A stretch of DNA of 64,000 bases from Moniliella sp. 'wahieum' (lineage: Eukaryota > Basidiomycota > Moniliellomycetes > Moniliellales > Moniliellaceae): contig RSEE01000061.1 in assembly GCA_003971905.1 (NCBI GenBank), forward strand, positions 248,001 through 312,000, in the 5' to 3' direction. Under the pieces are notes generated by a model that was given only the letters and a program-made list of their open reading frames with translations, had not been told where the DNA came from and ran no database searches. Positions within the stretch are counted from its first letter, which is position 1; every line of letters starts with the position of its first letter. Made by a program: the position numbers and the translations under genes. This document shows positions 11,664-23,273 of the stretch, piece by piece.

Positions 11664-13841
11664 CATGGCCCAGCCGACGACTGGCGACGCTCACCCTTCT
11701 GCGTGGACGCCCGCGTCGGCCCACCCGGCGGCCGCTGCTCCCCCGTCGGCCACAGCCCCCGCGTCCATCTCCATGCCGCCCTCGGTTCCATCTGCTGCTG
11801 CATACACCCATCCCCACCCCTACCCGCCCCACCCTGCCCTCGCCGCACCCCCGCATGCCCTTGATCCCATGTACTGGCCCTCTCAGCCCGCTGGCGTGGC
11901 GTCTCCCCTCGGCATGCCCGGCCCCCCAGTGCCCGCCCCGGCTGCGTCCGCCCCTGCTGGACTGCCGCATGGCCCTCCTGCCACCGGCACCCGCGACGAC
12001 ATCATTGCCAACGCCATCGTAGTCAAGAACATTCCTTTTGCCGTTGCCCGCGAACAGATTCTTCAGCTCATGGACGAGCTTCATCTCCCGCGCCCCTACG
12101 CCTTCAACTACCACTATGACGATCGCCACCAGTTCCGTGGCTTGGCCTTTGGCAACTTCCGTGCCCCGGAAGAGGCGGAAGCAGTTGTCGCTGCCCTTCA
12201 CGGATTTGAGATCAGTGGCCGCCGCCTCAAGGTCGAGTTCAAGCGTGTTCTTCACCCGGACGAGAAGATGCGAATCGAAACCAACAAAGCTATTCGACGC
12301 ATGCAATCGCTCCAGGTTGACCGTGATCGCCAGCAACCCCGTGCGCCACCGCAACCGCCTCGTGCTGCTGCCTTGCGTACTCCTTCGCCCCATCACCCTC
12401 ATTTGACCCCGTACCAATCGTCGTCTACCAACTCCCTTCGCGCCGCGGCCGCTGCTGGCGCTGCCGAGGCTGCCCACCGCTCCCCTGATCAGATGCGCGC
12501 CTCGCCATCTCCTCGGCCACAATCGGGTATGCTTTCCATCTTGTCTCTTTTTGTCGTGCTATTCTAACACCTTTCTCTCTAGAAGCTTCGAGCACAAACT
12601 CGGCCGATGTCAAGCCGCTAGACTTTAACGAGCCGGGCACTCTGGAGCTCTACAGCCGCCTCCTCCTCTTCAAAGATGACCGTGCCCGAACGGAGATGGC
12701 GTTTCCGCCCGGTATGAGCGCAACGGATCGGGCGACAGTGCACCAGCTATCTGACCGTTTGGGCCTGCATCACTTGACCATACGGGAACCTGAACCGTAC
12801 GTGATTGTCTCCCATCGTCCGCTGCGGGGTCCAACCTCGACGCCTGCGTCGAGGCCCATTCACTCGTCGATGCACGAGCCACATCGAGTCGTTTCCGGTC
12901 CCATCAGTGGAGGCCCCACCCATGCCGCTTATCGTCTTCGTCCCCAAGCTTCCCTTGGCCGTATTTCAGGTACGCCTACCACTCACGGAGACCCTTCGTC
13001 GGTCTTTTGGCACCCGGATACTCTTCCCCCAGTGCCCGCTTTCTTCGTACCAAGAAGTCAGCTCCCGCAATGACATATGGAGGACGCGATTATGCCTACG
13101 ACGACCCCTACGCACCCGCCGTCCCGTCCCTTCCGTCGGGCTTTGGATACCCTTCTAAGGGCGGATTCGATCCCTCTCAAGGTTCCGGTAGTCTGGCTCA
13201 TTTGACTGCGGGGATGGGCAACATGTCCGTTGCGGATCCGGCTCAAGGGATGCCCTTGGCGGGTGGACGAGGATACGGCCCCCAGTCCGACTTGATTCAC
13301 CCTGATCTTCTCTCTGGTCTTGTCAATTCACAACAGCATCATGCTGGTGCGATTGGGAGCGCTCTCCCCGCCCCGCGGTCAGCCTAGGCGTGCTGCGCGA
13401 CGCTTACCACCGCCAAGAGGAGATGGGAAATGGGGTTGGTAATGTGGGAAGTAGTCTGGGTCTGCCTTCCGGAGGTGAGCTCGGTGCCCATCCGGATGGT
13501 GCTTTGAGCACAGGCCCGTCTAGTCCTGCTCTCCCATCGCCTCATCCCCTCGATATGGTGTCTTCTCTTGGGCAACCTTCCCCTCGCTCTCGGGGGGTGC
13601 ACACGGTTCGCCTCAAAGTATTCCTCAAGCTGCTGCTTTCATTCCTGGTGGCTCGACGCCCCAGGGGAGCACGCTGGCTTCCTCCGTTACGTCCGGTGGA
13701 TCGGGCCACAATTCAGCCCGGGCGGAAGACACATCACCCCGATCCCGCTTCTTGCGCCAGCCTCGTGGACCGCCGACGGAGACGAACTTGGCCTCGGACC
13801 CGGGGTTTGGTCAACAGGCCCGGCCGCGACTGCAGACTTGA
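11664..13841 (+). CDS. RRM-R3H RNA-binding protein (Cip1/Cip2-PIN4 type)
   Basis: Predicted cytoplasmic post-transcriptional regulator. After an Ala/Pro-rich N-terminus, the RRM spans about residues 110-200: AIVVKNIPFAVAREQILQLM (RNP2) and FRGLAFGNFRAPEEAEAVV (RNP1), ending ISGRRLKVEFKRVL. An intron at 12527-12582 (56 nt, branch TTCTAAC) follows. The R3H domain begins LDFNEPGTLELYSRLLLFKD and ends RLGLHHLTIREPEPYVIVSH. A long low-complexity tail carries RQPRGPPTE, a C-terminal motif seen in fungal members, and stops at 13841. Total is about 707 codons. Frame breaks occur near 12955, 13010, 13390 and 13595. The start ATG at 11664 (MAQPTTGDAH) directly follows the hexanucleotide array. The fission-yeast Cip proteins bind stress mRNAs; that role here is inferred. 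Confidence 0.85.
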
Positions 13842-15155
13842 CGCACTCATGAGGGGGTTACGTTCTTTGGGCGAAACCCTTGGTCGCACTGGGGCCCGGT
13901 CCTCACTTCCATCGCCCTAATAGTGGCCGGTATGCCCTCGCACGAAATTTTTGTACGAACCTTTCTCCCAGTTGTTGGGGTTCCCTATGACTTGATCTGA
14001 GGTTTTTGCTGCGTCACTCCATTTCCCTACGTCTCTCTTCATTCCACCGTACCATTTTCTTTGGATCTTTTTCTCCCTTACGCTTGCATGTCATGCCTAG
14101 CATGGGGCGCGATCCGTTGCACTGCTCACCTGGCCTTCGCTTCCCAAGCTCACGCACCACGCACCACGCCCTTCATGTCCTCTCACGGTCTTCTCCCGAG
14201 GCCAGGGTTCTTTCTTCATCTACCTACTGCTCTCGGCACGGCGCGCGCCCCCCGTCTCCAAGACGATTCCATCCTCCTTTGCCCCAGGCGGGGCCACTAT
14301 GTTTCCCCTTGCCAAAACGGAAAGAGGCAGACCCTACTCCCCCCTCTTTGGCCCTCCCGCTCTGTCCCGTAATGCCTCTCTCCCCTTTCTCATCCAGTTC
14401 GCGGAGGGGCGCATCTTACTTTTGCACTGATGCCCATTATGTTTCCTTCATTAATCCATGTAGCGCCTTGTGTCGGCTTGTGCGATTGGGAGGGGGATCA
14501 GGCCTAGGCCTCAGGCTGAAGCTCTTGGTAGATCATTCTGTCGACACGTCGTGAGGGCAACGAGTTCCTTCCAATGTCTTGTGCAGTTTGCAGTGTAGGA
14601 AGGCTCAGAGCCCGAGGCTGACAACATCCGCTCGTGGGGAACGGTGGAAGCGACTGTGGGCTAGCGGGATGCGGAATCGTGATCAGCACAGAAAGGCACT
14701 GCCTGGGCCCTGCCTTGTACCGATGCTGTCCGGCCCTGGCAGCGACGGTAAAGCCACATCGGGTGTAATGGCGCACGCAAGGCAGAGAGAGACCTGTTGG
14801 CCACGACCGAAGGACGGGCAACTTGGCTCGGTCCCCTTATCAGACAAACATCTCGGTTCCTCTCTCCCAAGACCAAGGGCACACCTTGGGTGGCGATGCG
14901 CGCGGGCTTTATCATCGCTTGTCTAGCATGGTCCATCTCTGCACTGCCCCCTCTACTGCACTGGTATCATTTGATCCAACTCAGCTGGCCAGCTTCATGG
15001 TCTCTCGTATCAATCTGGTTCCAAGGCTATGGGCCGTTGCTATGACAAAGAGACTCTACGAACTCGGCCTGATCCAGCCAGTGGGAATGGGAGGTGAAAT
15101 GAGTGAGAATGAGAGTGGGCGCTGGAGCGCTGCATCAAAGGCGCCAACACGCACG
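13842..15155. other. Convergent intergenic region
   Basis: It lies between the 3' ends of the RRM-R3H gene (+) and the DNAJC3-like gene (-). Open frames at 14006-14554 and 14823-15287 (+) show no family resemblance, and part of the latter is antisense to the co-chaperone's last exon. Confidence 0.5.
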
Positions 15156-17069
15156 TTAAAATGGGAAGCCCCCGCCACCTTGACGGAAGAACTGTTGGTG
15201 CGCGCCACCGCCGCCGGATTGTTGGAACTGGTTTACCAAGGACAGTTAGTACCATTGTCACAAGCGCAGGAAGAGCATACAAATTGAGCAAAGCCACCAG
15301 CGCCAGCACCACCTTGCGTGAAGAAGGGTGTCCGCCTCCTTGTTGGAAGCTGCCTTGGCGGAAGATGATGGGGCCGCCGCCGCCGGGGCCGCCGGCCCAG
15401 CGCCGCCCGTCGGGTCATTTGGGTCCTCTCCCTGGTCAAAGCGATTGCGCAGCTCCTCGTCCCCGCCCGAGCACACCAACGCCTCGTTGATCGCCGCCAT
15501 TTTATCTTGATCCCCACCCTTGTCCGGGTGGTTTTCGCGCGCCAGTTTGCGGTAGGCCTTCTTGATCTCGCCCTGGGAGGCAGTGCGCGGCACCCCGAGC
15601 ACCTTGTAGTAATCCTTGGTGTTCGCCACCTTGAGTTTCTTCTGGGCTCGGGTCAGACGCGCGTGGATGCCGGCATCCCGTTGGCCAGTCGCTTGGAATG
15701 CGGCCGAGTAGGCTCGTACCGCTGCATCCAAGTCCTCCTTGTGCTCTGCCCCGCCCCACGACCGATCAGCGCCTCTGCATTTTCCGATTCGACGGCAAGC
15801 ACCGCCTCACAATACTTCTCGGCCGCATCCCACTGTTGCCGTTCGTACGATGCAATGCAGTTGAGTTGAGTCAGCTCGAGCAGAGGTTTGCTCTTGGCGG
15901 GAGAAACCCACCCTCGCAGTAGCGGGGGCAAAACGTGGTGGCCCGAGGACGAGGCAGCATAGAGAGAGGTGAGGTACTCTCCATGTCTTGGAGCACAGGC
16001 GGGGAAGAGACCTTGGGGCCTTTCAGAGCGCTTGCCAGGGCGCGCCACTCGGAAGCAGCCTTAAAGTTGCGCGCCTTGTTGATTGACTTGTTGAAAGCGC
16101 GCATCTTGCGCACCGCCCGGGCGCATCGCACGTTGTCCGGATCGCCCGCAAGACACTCCTTGCCCGCAGCGAGACCCAAGTCCAAGTCCCCTAGCAAGTA
16201 GAATTGAACGGCGGCCAAGGTCAGCGACCGCTCCGAACTAGGCGCCGCCTGTTCCAGTCGGGACAAGTCGGCAATCCAGCCCTCAACGTCGCCTGCATAC
16301 AGAGAACAAGAGGCTTTGGCTTCCCGAGCCACGGTCGAGCCAGGAGAGAGACGAATGAGTTGGGTTGCTTGGTCGCGGCACAATTCAGCGTCCTTTTGCA
16401 AGCCCGAATCGGCCATCACTTTTTCGAGAGCGTCATCGGGATGAGATGCGACGAGTTTGGTGACCCGTTGGCTAGCGTGGGCCAAGGACTTGTTCATGCT
16501 CGCCACCAGGTCCAGCGCTTGATCCACCTCGGTCAGGATTTTGTCCGCATCTCGCTTGGCCACGCCCTTGGCCCCGCCCTCCAACGCGCGACGGGCATCC
16601 TCCTTGGCCTTCTCCAACGATCCAGACCGGAGATTCATACGTGCGCGCTGCACCCGCGCCGGCACATAGTTCGGATCCGCCCCAGGGCCGCATCGAGCGA
16701 CTGGGCAGCTGCCTTGGAGCGCGCCATGGCGAGGTGGGCAGTGGCACGACGGTAGTGAATCGCCGCCTCGGTTTCGGCGGCGGGGGTGGGGGAGGTGGGA
16801 TCGGCGACGGAGGCAAGAGCGTCGTCAAGCACAGCAAGAGCAGCGGCCGGGTTGGAGGCCGCCAGGTGGGCGCGCGCCTGGTCGAGCAGCGAGTTGAGGT
16901 TGACGGCCGCTGGCGCCCCGTCGCCCGACGCATTGGCCGTCACGGTGACGGCCACCGCGAGGGCGGCGACCCCGGCACGGACAGAGAGTGGAGACGCATG
17001 CTGGCGTTGGTGTTGGTGCGGGCTGCCGAGGCGGCTGGGTGGCGGGGGAAGCGGGGTAGATGCGGCCAC
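15156..17069 (-). CDS. DNAJC3/P58IPK-like ER co-chaperone (TPR + J domain)
   Basis: Predicted ER-lumenal Hsp40 that passes misfolded clients to BiP/Kar2. A hydrophobic N-terminal segment ([19 protein letters not shown]) fits a signal peptide. TPR repeats follow: [60 protein letters not shown] and [19 protein letters not shown]. The J domain is [20 protein letters not shown] with the HPD motif in [13 protein letters not shown] Gly/Phe-rich tail ends GGGGFPF after a 53-nt intron (15228-15280, branch GTACTAAC). The start is ambiguous: the ATG at 17069 is in frame but adds 24 residues before the signal segment, while the ATG at 16999 (MRLHSLSV) gives a more usual signal peptide but needs one indel. 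Frame breaks are seen near 15480, 15750, 15960 and 16660. It is divergent from the TMBIM gene. Confidence 0.9.
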
Positions 17070-17332
17070 GTGGAAGCCAGTGCCACGTCATCCACATTTT
17101 TGGCGGTGGGCGGCGGCGGAAGGTGGGAGAAGCGGTGACATGTGACACGTGAAGCCTCGAGCGGACTCGGATGCGAAATTTGAAACGTGAAAGTGTCAAG
17201 TCCAATGCTGGAAGCGTCCAGAACCTTGCAATTTGAAACGAGGCGATGCGAGCCCAGCGCTGCTACCCCAGTCGGCCTACGCAGTCCCACGTGACCCCGC
17301 GACCGCGTGACCGCCACTCGCCTGTCCACGTG
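17066..17332. promoter_or_regulatory. Bidirectional promoter with clustered CACGTG boxes
   Basis: This stretch lies between the ER co-chaperone (-) and the TMBIM gene (+). CACGTG occurs at 17067-17072, 17146-17151, 17288-17293 and 17327-17332. CCACGTCA at 17083-17090 is TGACGTGG on the other strand, the core bound by XBP1/ATF6-type bZIP factors in animals. Which factor binds here is unknown. Confidence 0.5.
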
Positions 17333-17479
17333 ACAGGCACACTATCCCCCCTTGCTCGTCAGCGGTGGTGGCGGCCGCCACAAAAATTGGCTAGCGCAGG
17401 CAGATGGAGGCCTCCTGCTCAGCCCGCAGGGGCCATCGTTTCTTCCCACCACAACCCTCCTCTCATTTGCCCTTTGCCC

Positions 17480-18369
17480 ATGTCCTACTCCCAGGCGCCA
17501 CCGTCGTATGACCAGGCGCGCGCTGCCCCGGCCGCTCCCAAGAAGCCTTCGCATGGCAGCGGAGAGGGCAGCGGCACGTACCAGTCCCTGGCCGACGCCT
17601 CAACCAGCGTCCGCAACGGACCATGGGACGAGGAGGCTGGAGAGCCTTTGTTTTCCGGCGTGGCTTCGGATGCTGATCCAGCCATCCGGTCGATGTTTGT
17701 GCGCAAAGTCTATGCCGCTCTGTTTGCTCAGATGCTGCTTACGACAATCTCAAGCTGCGTCTTCATTTACTCGGGCACTACTCAGTACTTTCAGCTGCAC
17801 CCTTGGGCCGTACTGTGCCTTCCATCGGCACCTTTGTTGCGATGGCTGGGGTGTTTTGGAAGCGACACTCGCACCCGTACGTCTCATTTCCCCACTGACG
17901 CACGGACAGCCCTGACCGACCCTTCTTCTCCCAGGCCAACATTGTGTTCCTTGCCCTCTTCACTGTTTTTGAGGCCGCGATGGTCGGCACGATCGTGTCA
18001 TTCTACAGCTCCATTGCGGTGCTCAAGGCGGTCATCCTCACTACCTTTATCTTTGCTGGTCTTACCATCTTTACGCTCAAGTCGGGCTGGGACTTTAGCC
18101 AACTGGGCCCTTGGCTATGGGGCTTCCTCTGGCTGCTGATTGGGGTATCGTTTGTCCAGATCTTCTTGCCGTATAGTCAGACGGCCGATCTGGTATTTGC
18201 CGTGATCGGTGCCCTCGTCTTTGCTGGGTACATTATGTTTGACACATATACGCTTGTCAACCGCTTGTCCCCGGATGAGTGGGTCGTGGCCACCGTGTCG
18301 CTCTACCTGGACATTATCAACCTCTTCATCAACATCCTGCGCATCGTTGGCGGGACGGACGATAACTAG
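17480..18369 (+). CDS. BAX inhibitor-1 / TMBIM (Lifeguard) family membrane protein
   Basis: Multi-pass membrane protein of the TMBIM family, which modulates ER or Golgi calcium leak and cell death. The start MSYSQAPPSYDQARA opens a Pro/Ser-rich cytosolic tail of about 75 residues. The membrane part begins RSMFVRKVYAALFAQMLLTT. An intron at about 17877-17934 (58 nt) precedes ANIVFLALFTVFEAAMVGTI. Further helices follow, including FVQIFLPYSQTADLVFAVIG and FAGYIMFDTYTLVNRLSPDE, then YLDIINLFINILRIVGGTDD at the C-terminus, a family signature. About 277 codons, the usual length. One frame slip near 17810 interrupts the second helix. The nearest characterised relative is the yeast Bxi1/Ybh3 type. 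Confidence 0.92.
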
Positions 18370-20797
18370 AACAAGTATGCCTTCTCTCATGTGGCGCCCG
18401 ACGCGCCGTTCCTTGTTTATCATTTTCCCTGGTTCAACGTCCCCATCTGTTCTGTTTGCTTGCTTGCAGTCTCCTCCTTTTGCAGCAGTGAAGCCGGCGC
18501 GGCTACTCAGGCTGCCCGCGTTGAGCTTGCACTGCCTGTCATGAGCAATTTGTTGTCAGATGCGAACCCTTGACGGTCGTGTCCGCATGATCTCCAGTCT
18601 CAAGCATCGTCCGTCATATGGGATGGAGTTGGGCGAGAGCGTGCAAATAGGATCGATGGTTTTGAATACAAAAGCCACACAGCAGGCGCTCCATAGCTAA
18701 TCGAAATTTCCGGTTACAAGGTTGTCCGGACCTTGCCGCAAGATTAACTCACGTTTTCGCCAGACTATCACCAGTGTTACACAATCTCGCGACAAGGAAC
18801 GCTGGCGGCAAGATCGTCGCAAGGCCGAGACAATCTGCCCGGCAGATTGCTCCCAGGTTACCCCCATCTATCTACCAGGTATCCCCCATCTATCTACCAG
18901 TATCCCCGAACGGGTCGCAGGCTGTTGGCTAGGGTAGTGGCTAGTCTGCCACATGCTGTCAGATCAGGCAGTGGATTATTTTTCAAAGCATGCATTGCCA
19001 GGGTTAGACATGGAGTGGAGCAGAGAAATGCGCCAAGGCAACGGCAGGTTGTTATGGGAGCCTCAGGCCGGCGGCAGCCAAAGACATCGCCTTCATCGCT
19101 TAATCACGAAGGAAAACATCATGGAACCACCGAGATGAAAAGGGACCGAAGGGCAAAAATCAAGATCCAAGGGCCAGGTCGCATGGGCGGGTGAAGCGTC
19201 ATCGCGGTCGAGAAAGAGAGAATGATGAGCCAGGCGACCATACGGTGGACGATCTGTGCGCAAGCCTCACATGTTCCGTGTTCGTTGTTGCAGCACTTGA
19301 GCTTCATCTCCAGTCATCTAGTCATCCTGCTCAAAGGCGTTATCAGCGAGTGCGTGGACAAGGACAAAACACAGGTACTGACCGTCGAGCCCCAGCGGAG
19401 GCAGCCGTCACCGTCGACCGTCCGCTCGAAGTGCCCTTGTCGTTGATGTTCAACTCGCTGTTGGGAGGCATGGCCGATATCTTGACGCGAAGGATACCAG
19501 ACAAGACTATGCCACCAGGCGTGTTCGACTCGGTTCCGTCAGCTGCGCACAGACGAGTCAGGACGACAGAGGCATCCGCCCGGAGGGCGTGGACATACCG
19601 AGGCCAGGCGCTAGCACAGCAAGCGCGTCGGCGGGGGGGCATATAATGGCAGCGCAACGAGCCGGACACATGTCGCCAGCTCCGGTAGCACAGTATGTGG
19701 CCAGCGAGAGAGGGGCGGTGGCGGTGGATGGTAGTCGAGAGGCAAGAGCATCGGCGCAGCTGCGTGCGGTTTTATAGGCGCAACCACCGGTGGTCCACCG
19801 GTGGCCCACCCGCATGGCGCCAGTGTTGCCCCCGCACCTCCAGCTCAAGGCGCCCACCTGCAGCCTGGGCGTTTAGTATATATAGATTTTTTTAAGCTAC
19901 GCACTTGAGATAGTCGTGACAGCAGCTGTATACAGCACGATACTCCAGTCCAACCGTCTCGTTGCGAGAGAAAACAGCATTCGCCCAAGTCGCGGACAAG
20001 AGCGAAGGGAAATTGTCTCTTTACTCGCTCAATAAAACTAAGGCAATCGAGAAGGTGCACCAGCCTCGTGTGCATCGGAGCAGTTTGTCATATCAGGAGA
20101 CGATATGATGTACACACTGTGTCCTTCGGTCGACCGCATTTCCAGCTCATGCATGTCCTCGAACCCGTTCATCCGCTCCAAGATGTGACAGTATCCCAAG
20201 CCCAGCATGGTCGCTCAAGGCGATGGTCCAGGTCCTCAGGGACGGGTTCATTGTGAAGAGCCACACAAGGGACGATGGGATCTGATCGGCACAATTGACT
20301 CAGCCGATGGTCAATAAGCATCCACGCGATCTGGCTATTCACATGTACCTTGGAGAACCTATTCACCTGCTCGGTATTACCGCGCCTATCTTTCCCCGTC
20401 TTGTGGCAACACGACGCCGACAGCGACTCGTGGCATGGGATCGGGATCGACCAGGCCCAGGACGAAGAGACGACCAAACTGCTGAAGTTCCCAGGCAAGA
20501 GGACACGACCCTTTGAGCTTTTACAGGTGGACATGACCAAAAAGCTGCGCCTCTGCGACGACTATACCATCAGTCAATCTTCCTGCTGTTTTTCTCTACG
20601 AGAAATTCTTGACCGATTTACTGACTTGCATCCTTGGCTATACGACACAACAGGATGTGGGACGGGGAGGAAGTGGAGAAGGGCGTCAACCCCCCTCTCC
20701 GATCCAAGTCCCGTGGCTGATACATGGTCCGTCTCCAGCTGGCGGGATGGGCCGATGGTTTTGCAACAATGTGTCCACTCGGCCAAGCTCTCTTAAC
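18370..20797. other. Gene-poor region before the GCN1 fragment
   Basis: No recognisable gene. A 22-bp tandem duplication of CCCCCATCTATCTACCAG lies at 18860-18905. A TATATATAG motif sits at about 19876-19886 with short open frames on both sides; none has family resemblance. Open frames at 20350-20796 (+) could not be assigned. Confidence 0.45.
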
Positions 20798-22287
20798 AGC
20801 CTACTTCTGGGCAAAACATCCCCGTGCTGGTGCCGACGCTGACACAGCAGCCCATCACAGGCTTCAATGCGCGTGCGTTGACGGCGCTGGTCAGTGTGTC
20901 GGGGAAGGCGCTGAATCAGGTCTTGTCCAACATTCTCACTGCTTTGGCGGTTACCCTCGAGCGCCATGCGGCCACCATGCCGGCAGAGGAGCAGGAGAGC
21001 CTTCAAGAAGCAGTGCGGGCCAACTTGGCTTCCGTCGGAGACGGAAAGGGGTTGCACCAGCTCACGATGCTCCTTCTTGGCTGGGCGGGCGGCTCGGCGC
21101 CCGAGCGACGGGCAACAGGCTGTGCGTTTATGGCCACGTTTGCCGGCGTGATGCAAGCGCACCTGTCGCTGGAGAATTACCGGGTGCTGTGGCTTCGCAA
21201 GCTGTTGGCCCTGTTTGAAGATTCGGAGGACTCGGTCGTGGCGGCGGCACACCACGCGCTCGAAGCTGTGCTCAAGACGGTTCCCAAGGCAGAAATCGAG
21301 ACGGTGGTGGTACCGGTGCGGCACATTGTGGGCAGTTTGGGCGAATCGGTCGCGGGCTTTTCACGGCCCAAGGGAGTGGCGCCTCTGGTCCCCGTCTTCT
21401 TGGCCGGCCTGCTCAACGGCACGACCGAGCAGCGGGAACAAGGTGCCTATGGCTTGGCCGACTTTTGGTGCAACGCACCGACGCGGTCAACGTCAAGCCC
21501 TACATCATCCCGATGGTCGGGCCCTTGATTCGCGCCTGTGGCGATCGCCACACCCCGGCCGTCAAGCAGGCCATCTTGCAGGCACTGACGGTGATCCTGG
21601 ACCGTGTGCAGGCGCTGTGCCGCCCGTTCTATCCGCAGCTGCAGCGCAGCTTCCAAAAAGCGCTCAACGGTCCCAGCTCCTCCACTGTTCGCACGCGCGC
21701 AGCGCAGGGCTCGGGCACGCTCATGTTGTACCAGCCGCGTGTTGACCCGGTTGTGGCTGAGCTGGTGCAAACCATCGAGCAAGGCCTTGGGACGGTGGCT
21801 ACGGACCAGCAGCTGGTCGCCGAATCGGCGGCGACAGCGCTGGTGATGGTGCTGGAAAAGGCGCCGGGAAGAACGTGTCCGAGAAGAAGTGGGTGCAGGT
21901 GGGCGAGCTGTTCCAGGCGGCGTTTGGGGACGCGCGGGAGCCTCTGAAGGCCGCGGTGGCCGAACTGGCGGGGCTGGTGGCCGCGTCGGATGTGGCAGTG
22001 GACGGGGAGGTGGCGGCGCGGCTGCAGGCGATGGTGCAGGCCGTCGCGGCCGACACGGACGCGTACATGGCGGCGCATGAGTGGTGCGGGCGCTGGCGGT
22101 GCGGGCGCCCGAGACTCTGTATGCGCTGACGACGCGCCTCGAGCTGCTGCGGCCGCTGCTGGTGTGCCTGCTGGAGTGGATGGGGCAGAGTGGCGCCGTG
22201 GCGCGGACGGCGCGCGAGACACGCGACGCGTTGCGCGCAGCCGAGCCGTGGAAGAGCGATGTTGGGTTTGTACAGGACCACCTGTAG
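20798..22287 (+). pseudogene. GCN1: 5'-truncated GCN1 C-terminal HEAT-repeat fragment
   Basis: The encoded sequence matches the C-terminal part of the translational activator Gcn1, the ribosome-bound partner that activates the Gcn2 kinase. It begins NIPVLVPTLTQQPITGFNA, continues through HEAT repeats such as FSRPKGVAPLVPVFLAGLLN and YIIPMVGPLIRACGDR, and ends at DVGFVQDHL. Full Gcn1 is about 2,600 residues; only about 495 are here. The DNA just upstream has no Gcn1 similarity in any frame, so at least 80% of the gene is missing. It could be the last exon of a rearranged copy: TTAACAG at 20791-20797 looks like a 3' splice site. Frame slips occur near 21465, 21865 and 22085. The RWD-binding and eEF3-like regions are absent, so function as Gcn1 is unlikely. 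Confidence 0.8.
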
Positions 22288-23273
22288 GTATTATTGTCAT
22301 TCGCATGCGCCACAATACCTGGCATCCTTACTACTTCCCTCGCGCGGTAGCATTCCATATTCAATAGTCAACTTCAACACGTTCAGCTGGCGGGAGTAGT
22401 GACTAGTGACGAGGTGGTGATGGCAGGCTCTCAGATCGGACGCCAGGCACTAAGGGCGTAACGCGTACGGACTCAACGCAAGCCTGAGGACTGGATATGC
22501 CAAGTGGGCCGATCTCGAGCAGGCTGTCGGCCGCTGTCACGCGCACCCCGATGTGGCTGTACCGGGGTTTACCCCAGTGGGACGGGCTACTTGGGCTACT
22601 TTTGCACTCGGAAGATGAAGCTATGCGTACGTACACCCCCCGCCCCGCACTGGGGCAGGAGCGGGAAGAAGGCATGGACGCAGAGCGAATAGGTTGCTCG
22701 CGGGTGCGCAGACTGAATCCACGTCGAGATCGTCAAGTTAATGCGTCCAGCGCGCGGTTAGCGGTTAGCATGCTCATCGATGATCGATGAGCGGTGCCTC
22801 ATTAATCATTAATCACGTTTGGCGCGCCCATTCGCGTTGGGGTCGCGTTGGGGCCCAGGCGCCTTTCACACGCACCGGCGCTGAGTGCCCAGGCTGAGCC
22901 TCAGCCTCAGCTGCTGCCCCCAGTGCGGCGTGGTGCGGCGCGCGTGCTGCGTTATTCCCACCGCGACAGCGTGGCTGCTGCTGCCGCCGGGGTGGACGTT
23001 GGACGCAGACAGGCCACGCAGGTGAAAACGCGGCGGCGGGAGGATGGGCGAGGCGTAAGCCAAGCGGAGCCTGCGGTGGGATGTGAGAGTGGGTTATCCG
23101 CCCCCACGCATCACCCACCCCGTCCCTCACCGCTCGCCCATCCTCCCGCCGCCGCTGAAAGCGTCCGCCCGGCCCAGCACAAACCCACACTCGTCCCCGA
23201 AGCCCAATAAAAGGCACCCCCCCCCGCATCACTCCCAGCCTCTGTCTCCGCCACCACCCCCACCCCCACCCCC
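22288..23273. promoter_or_regulatory. Intergenic region and monooxygenase promoter
   Basis: No gene is recognised. ATCGATGATCGATGAG-type words and an ATTAATC repeat lie at about 22775-22815. A TATA-like AATAAAA at 23206-23212 sits about 62 nt before the monooxygenase ATG, followed by a CCACC-rich leader. Confidence 0.45.

Noticed and set aside
11036-12522. Long minus-strand open frames (270 and 446 codons) of Gly-Glu-Arg repeats.
   Set aside because: They are produced by the CCCTCG array, which lacks stops, and run antisense to the RRM-R3H gene.
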